NCBI RefSeq assembly: GCF_019443445.1 | Contig: NZ_CP080378.1 | Span: 4,588,001 to 4,652,000 of the forward strand | Length of the DNA stretch: 64,000 nucleotides | Reading direction: 5' to 3' | From: Massilia sp. PAMC28688 | GTDB taxonomy: Bacteria; Pseudomonadota; Gammaproteobacteria; Burkholderiales; Burkholderiaceae_D | Shown: positions 62,471 through 64,000 of the stretch, one piece after another | How the letters are laid out: each line of letters begins with the position of its first letter | Numbering within the stretch: position 1 is the stretch's first letter | The notes under the pieces: generated by a model | The model's input: the letters and a program-made list of their open reading frames with translations, nothing else | Told to the model about the DNA's origin: nothing | Database searches by the model: none | Program-made: the position numbers and the translations under genes

Positions 62471-62920
62471 ATGAACCGCAGTTTTCGAGCCATCTCGTCC
62501 TCCGTCCTACTGGCTGTGCCGGCGCTGGCCAGCGCAGCAATGCCAGTCATAGAAGTTTTTAAAAGCGAGTCCTGCGGTTGCTGCGAGGCGTGGACGAAGC
62601 ACCTGAAGGAGCATGGTTTCACAGTCAAGATTAACAATGTGGCCAATCCCTCGGACTACCGCCAGAAGTTCGGGATACCGACCGCGATGGGCTCGTGCCA
62701 TACGGCAAAGGTCGCGGGATACGCAATAGAAGGGCACGTCCCGGCCAGTGAAATCAAGCGTCTGGTGGCGTCTGGCGTCAAGGCGCGCGGCCTAGCAGTG
62801 CCGGCGATGCCCCTTGGTTCGCCCGGCATGGAAGCTGGCCGAAGCGACCCGTACGATGTGTTCCTGGTGCAGCCGGATGGGCGGCCGACCGTGTACAAGC
62901 ACTACAGCGGCAAGTCCTGA
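62471..62920 (+). CDS. exported DUF411 metal-binding protein
   Basis: 149 residues with a signal peptide (AISSSVLLAVPALASA) and the DUF411 signature: VIEVFKSESCGCCEAWTKHLKEHGFTVK (CxCC), IPTAMGSCHTAKVAGYAIEGHVPASEIKRLV and GLAVPAMPLGSPGME. DUF411 proteins are periplasmic thioredoxin-like proteins often found with copper resistance. It is divergent from copA and about 230 bp away. Copper binding by the CGCC motif is inferred. Confidence 0.92.
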   Translation: MNRSFRAISSSVLLAVPALASAAMPVIEVFKSESCGCCEAWTKHLKEHGFTVKINNVANPSDYRQKFGIPTAMGSCHTAKVAGYAIEGHVPASEIKRLVASGVKARGLAVPAMPLGSPGMEAGRSDPYDVFLVQPDGRPTVYKHYSGKS

Positions 62921-63192
62921 TCTCCAGGGCCGTCCAGCTGGAAACGGGCGCGAGGGTGGCGAGAGCCTTCATGCCCGGCCTGTTCCGGGACCGAGCATCG
63001 GTTTGGGCGAAGCGGTCCGCAGGGATTCCACTGGCTCTAGGCGCGTAGGATTAGACGCGTTGCGGTCGCTGCCGCGTAGCCGCCGGATAATTGATTTGAC
63101 TTGAAACGTTTTCGACATAAAGCGATACAGAGTTGGGCTTTTGCGTTACGATACGCGCTCAAACTGAATCACGTCATGGAAAAAACGTTTCA
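62921..63192. promoter_or_regulatory. gap and probable promoter before the AAA+ ATPase
   Basis: 272 bp without a gene. TTGACT (63096-63101) and TAAAGC (63118-63123), 16 bp apart, form a reasonable sigma-70-like promoter about 70 bp before the ATPase start. This marks the change from the copper island to the IetAS-like locus. Confidence 0.35.
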
Positions 63193-64000
63193 ATGCCGTT
63201 CCCTCACCTATCCGAAGTTCTGAAAATTCTCGACGGGGCGTTGAAAGCCAACGCCACCATGTCGACCAATTACGCTGGTTTGTTAGCTGACAAACTGGAA
63301 CAAGAGGGCGAGCGTGAAACGGCCGGGCGCATTCGCGAGCGCCTGGCACGCGCGCCCGTCGCGGTGGCCCACACCCAGGATGCGTCGCGCATTTCCGCGG
63401 GCTTGCCCGTCGATCAGGAAAGCCGCCTCGATACCGTCGACATCAGCGCCCCCGTCCAGGGCGCGGTGACTCTCTATCTTCCCGGGGGAACCGAGAACCG
63501 GATAAACGAGTTCCTGCAGTCGGTCCGGCACTATGACCGTTTGCGTGCCGCCAAAGCCGCGCTTCCGCTGCGCTTGCTGTTGTATGGCTTGCCAGGCACT
63601 GGCAAAACCCAGACGGCGCGCTGGATCGCGGGCGAGCTGGGCCTCCCATTGCTCACCGTGCGCTGCGATACGTTGATCAGCAGTCTGCTCGGCCAGACCA
63701 GCAAGAATCTGCGGCGCGTCTTCGACTACGTGGAACAGCGGCCATGCGTCCTGTTTCTTGACGAATTCGACGCTCTGGCGTCGGCCCGTGGCAACGAGCG
63801 CGATGTTGGAGAGCTGCAGCGGGTCGTAATCGCCCTGCTGCAAAACATTGATGCGCTATCCGAAAACACCATCATGCTGGCGGCGTCGAACCACGAACGC
63901 CTGCTCGACCCGGCGGTCTGGCGTCGCTTTCCCTTCCAGCTCCCCTTGCCGTTGCCCGATGTCGAGCTGCGCTCGTCCATGTGGAAGGCGATGCTCGGCG
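63193..64000 (+). CDS. ietA: IetA-like AAA+ ATPase, N-terminal part (runs off the window)
   Basis: 269 codons are visible. A helical N-terminal region (LSEVLKILDGALKANATMSTNYAGLLADKLEQEGERETAGRI) is followed by an AAA+ core: Walker A LLYGLPGTGKTQTARW (about 129-144), Walker B CVLFLDEFDALAS (about 185-197) and sensor text MLAASNHERLLDPAVWRRFPF. These ATPases typically precede a subtilisin-like protease in IetAS systems, which act in plasmid stability and phage defence. The protease gene would lie beyond base 64000. The protease remnant at 322-1008 is the matching partner type, but from another copy or a rearranged locus. Confidence 0.75.
   Translation, partial: MPFPHLSEVLKILDGALKANATMSTNYAGLLADKLEQEGERETAGRIRERLARAPVAVAHTQDASRISAGLPVDQESRLDTVDISAPVQGAVTLYLPGGTENRINEFLQSVRHYDRLRAAKAALPLRLLLYGLPGTGKTQTARWIAGELGLPLLTVRCDTLISSLLGQTSKNLRRVFDYVEQRPCVLFLDEFDALASARGNERDVGELQRVVIALLQNIDALSENTIMLAASNHERLLDPAVWRRFPFQLPLPLPDVELRSSMWKAMLG

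Noticed and set aside
1-64000. CRISPR arrays, tRNA and rRNA genes
   Set aside because: I looked for regularly spaced direct repeats, cloverleaf-type segments and rRNA-like sequence and saw none.

Overview
The window reads as a high-GC accessory region of a betaproteobacterium. The style of the copper genes and transposases suggests Burkholderiales, possibly an Oxalobacteraceae relative such as Massilia, Duganella or Janthinobacterium; this is an inference with no phylogenetic marker behind it. There are no rRNA or tRNA genes and no CRISPR array. The left half (about 1-32 kb) is a mobile-element landscape and the right half (about 33-63 kb) is a large copper-resistance island. The window starts in an IS481-type transposase next to the 3' remnant of a subtilisin-like protease gene (ietS-like). 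It ends in the 5' part of an AAA+ ATPase gene (ietA-like), so fragments of IetAS-type defence loci lie at both edges.

Left half. Two related Tn7-like transposition modules lie in the same orientation. Each has a TnsA-like nuclease, a TnsB-like DDE transposase, a TnsC/TniB-like ATPase and a TniQ target selector (1164-6283 and 24149-29514). The first is followed by a tyrosine recombinase and a KfrA-like coiled-coil protein, with a perfect 9-6-9 palindrome just upstream of the pair. Both TnsA copies have Arg where the catalytic Lys is expected. I therefore propose that the recombinase module resolves cointegrates. Next come a ribbon-helix-helix/GNAT pair in which the GNAT protein has a C-terminal membrane anchor, a DUF6710-like gene, a membrane protein and an 828-residue helicase-nuclease fusion that looks like a defence protein. 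Insertion sequences have cut into this cargo. An IS66 element with an exact 8-bp target duplication splits the recombinase in frame. An IS2-like element, itself carrying a nested IS3-family element, splits the DUF6710-like gene in frame. Another IS3-family element probably splits the membrane protein. An intact IS5-family element with a CTAG duplication sits behind the helicase. Module 2 is preceded by repeated 17-bp putative TnsB sites and has a vestigial second tnsB start. It is followed by a small XRE regulator and two coupled genes of unknown function.

A scar made of a vgrG 5' fragment joined to an RND-pump 3' fragment (32.1-32.9 kb) separates the halves.

Right half. The copper island contains copC-copD, a small SnoaL-like protein, a YHS-domain P1B ATPase and an ATP-grasp-like protein (plus strand). 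A cusCBA-type RND pump lies on the minus strand, coupled to a P2-type cation ATPase and led by a small His-rich protein. A CopRS-type two-component system follows. Then comes a seven-gene minus-strand periplasmic operon: a Met/His-repeat protein, an outer-membrane factor, a multicopper oxidase, a cupredoxin, a tandem CusF, a four-helix copper-storage-like protein and a DUF305 protein. An acyltransferase, copZ, a cueR-like regulator, a second copA and a DUF411 protein complete it. Four copies of a 16-bp palindrome-like box (consensus about ATTACAWTTTTGTTAT) precede the four CopRS-type transcription units. Two CueR-like operators precede copA and copZ. This suggests two regulons: periplasmic copper through CopRS and cytoplasmic copper through CueR.
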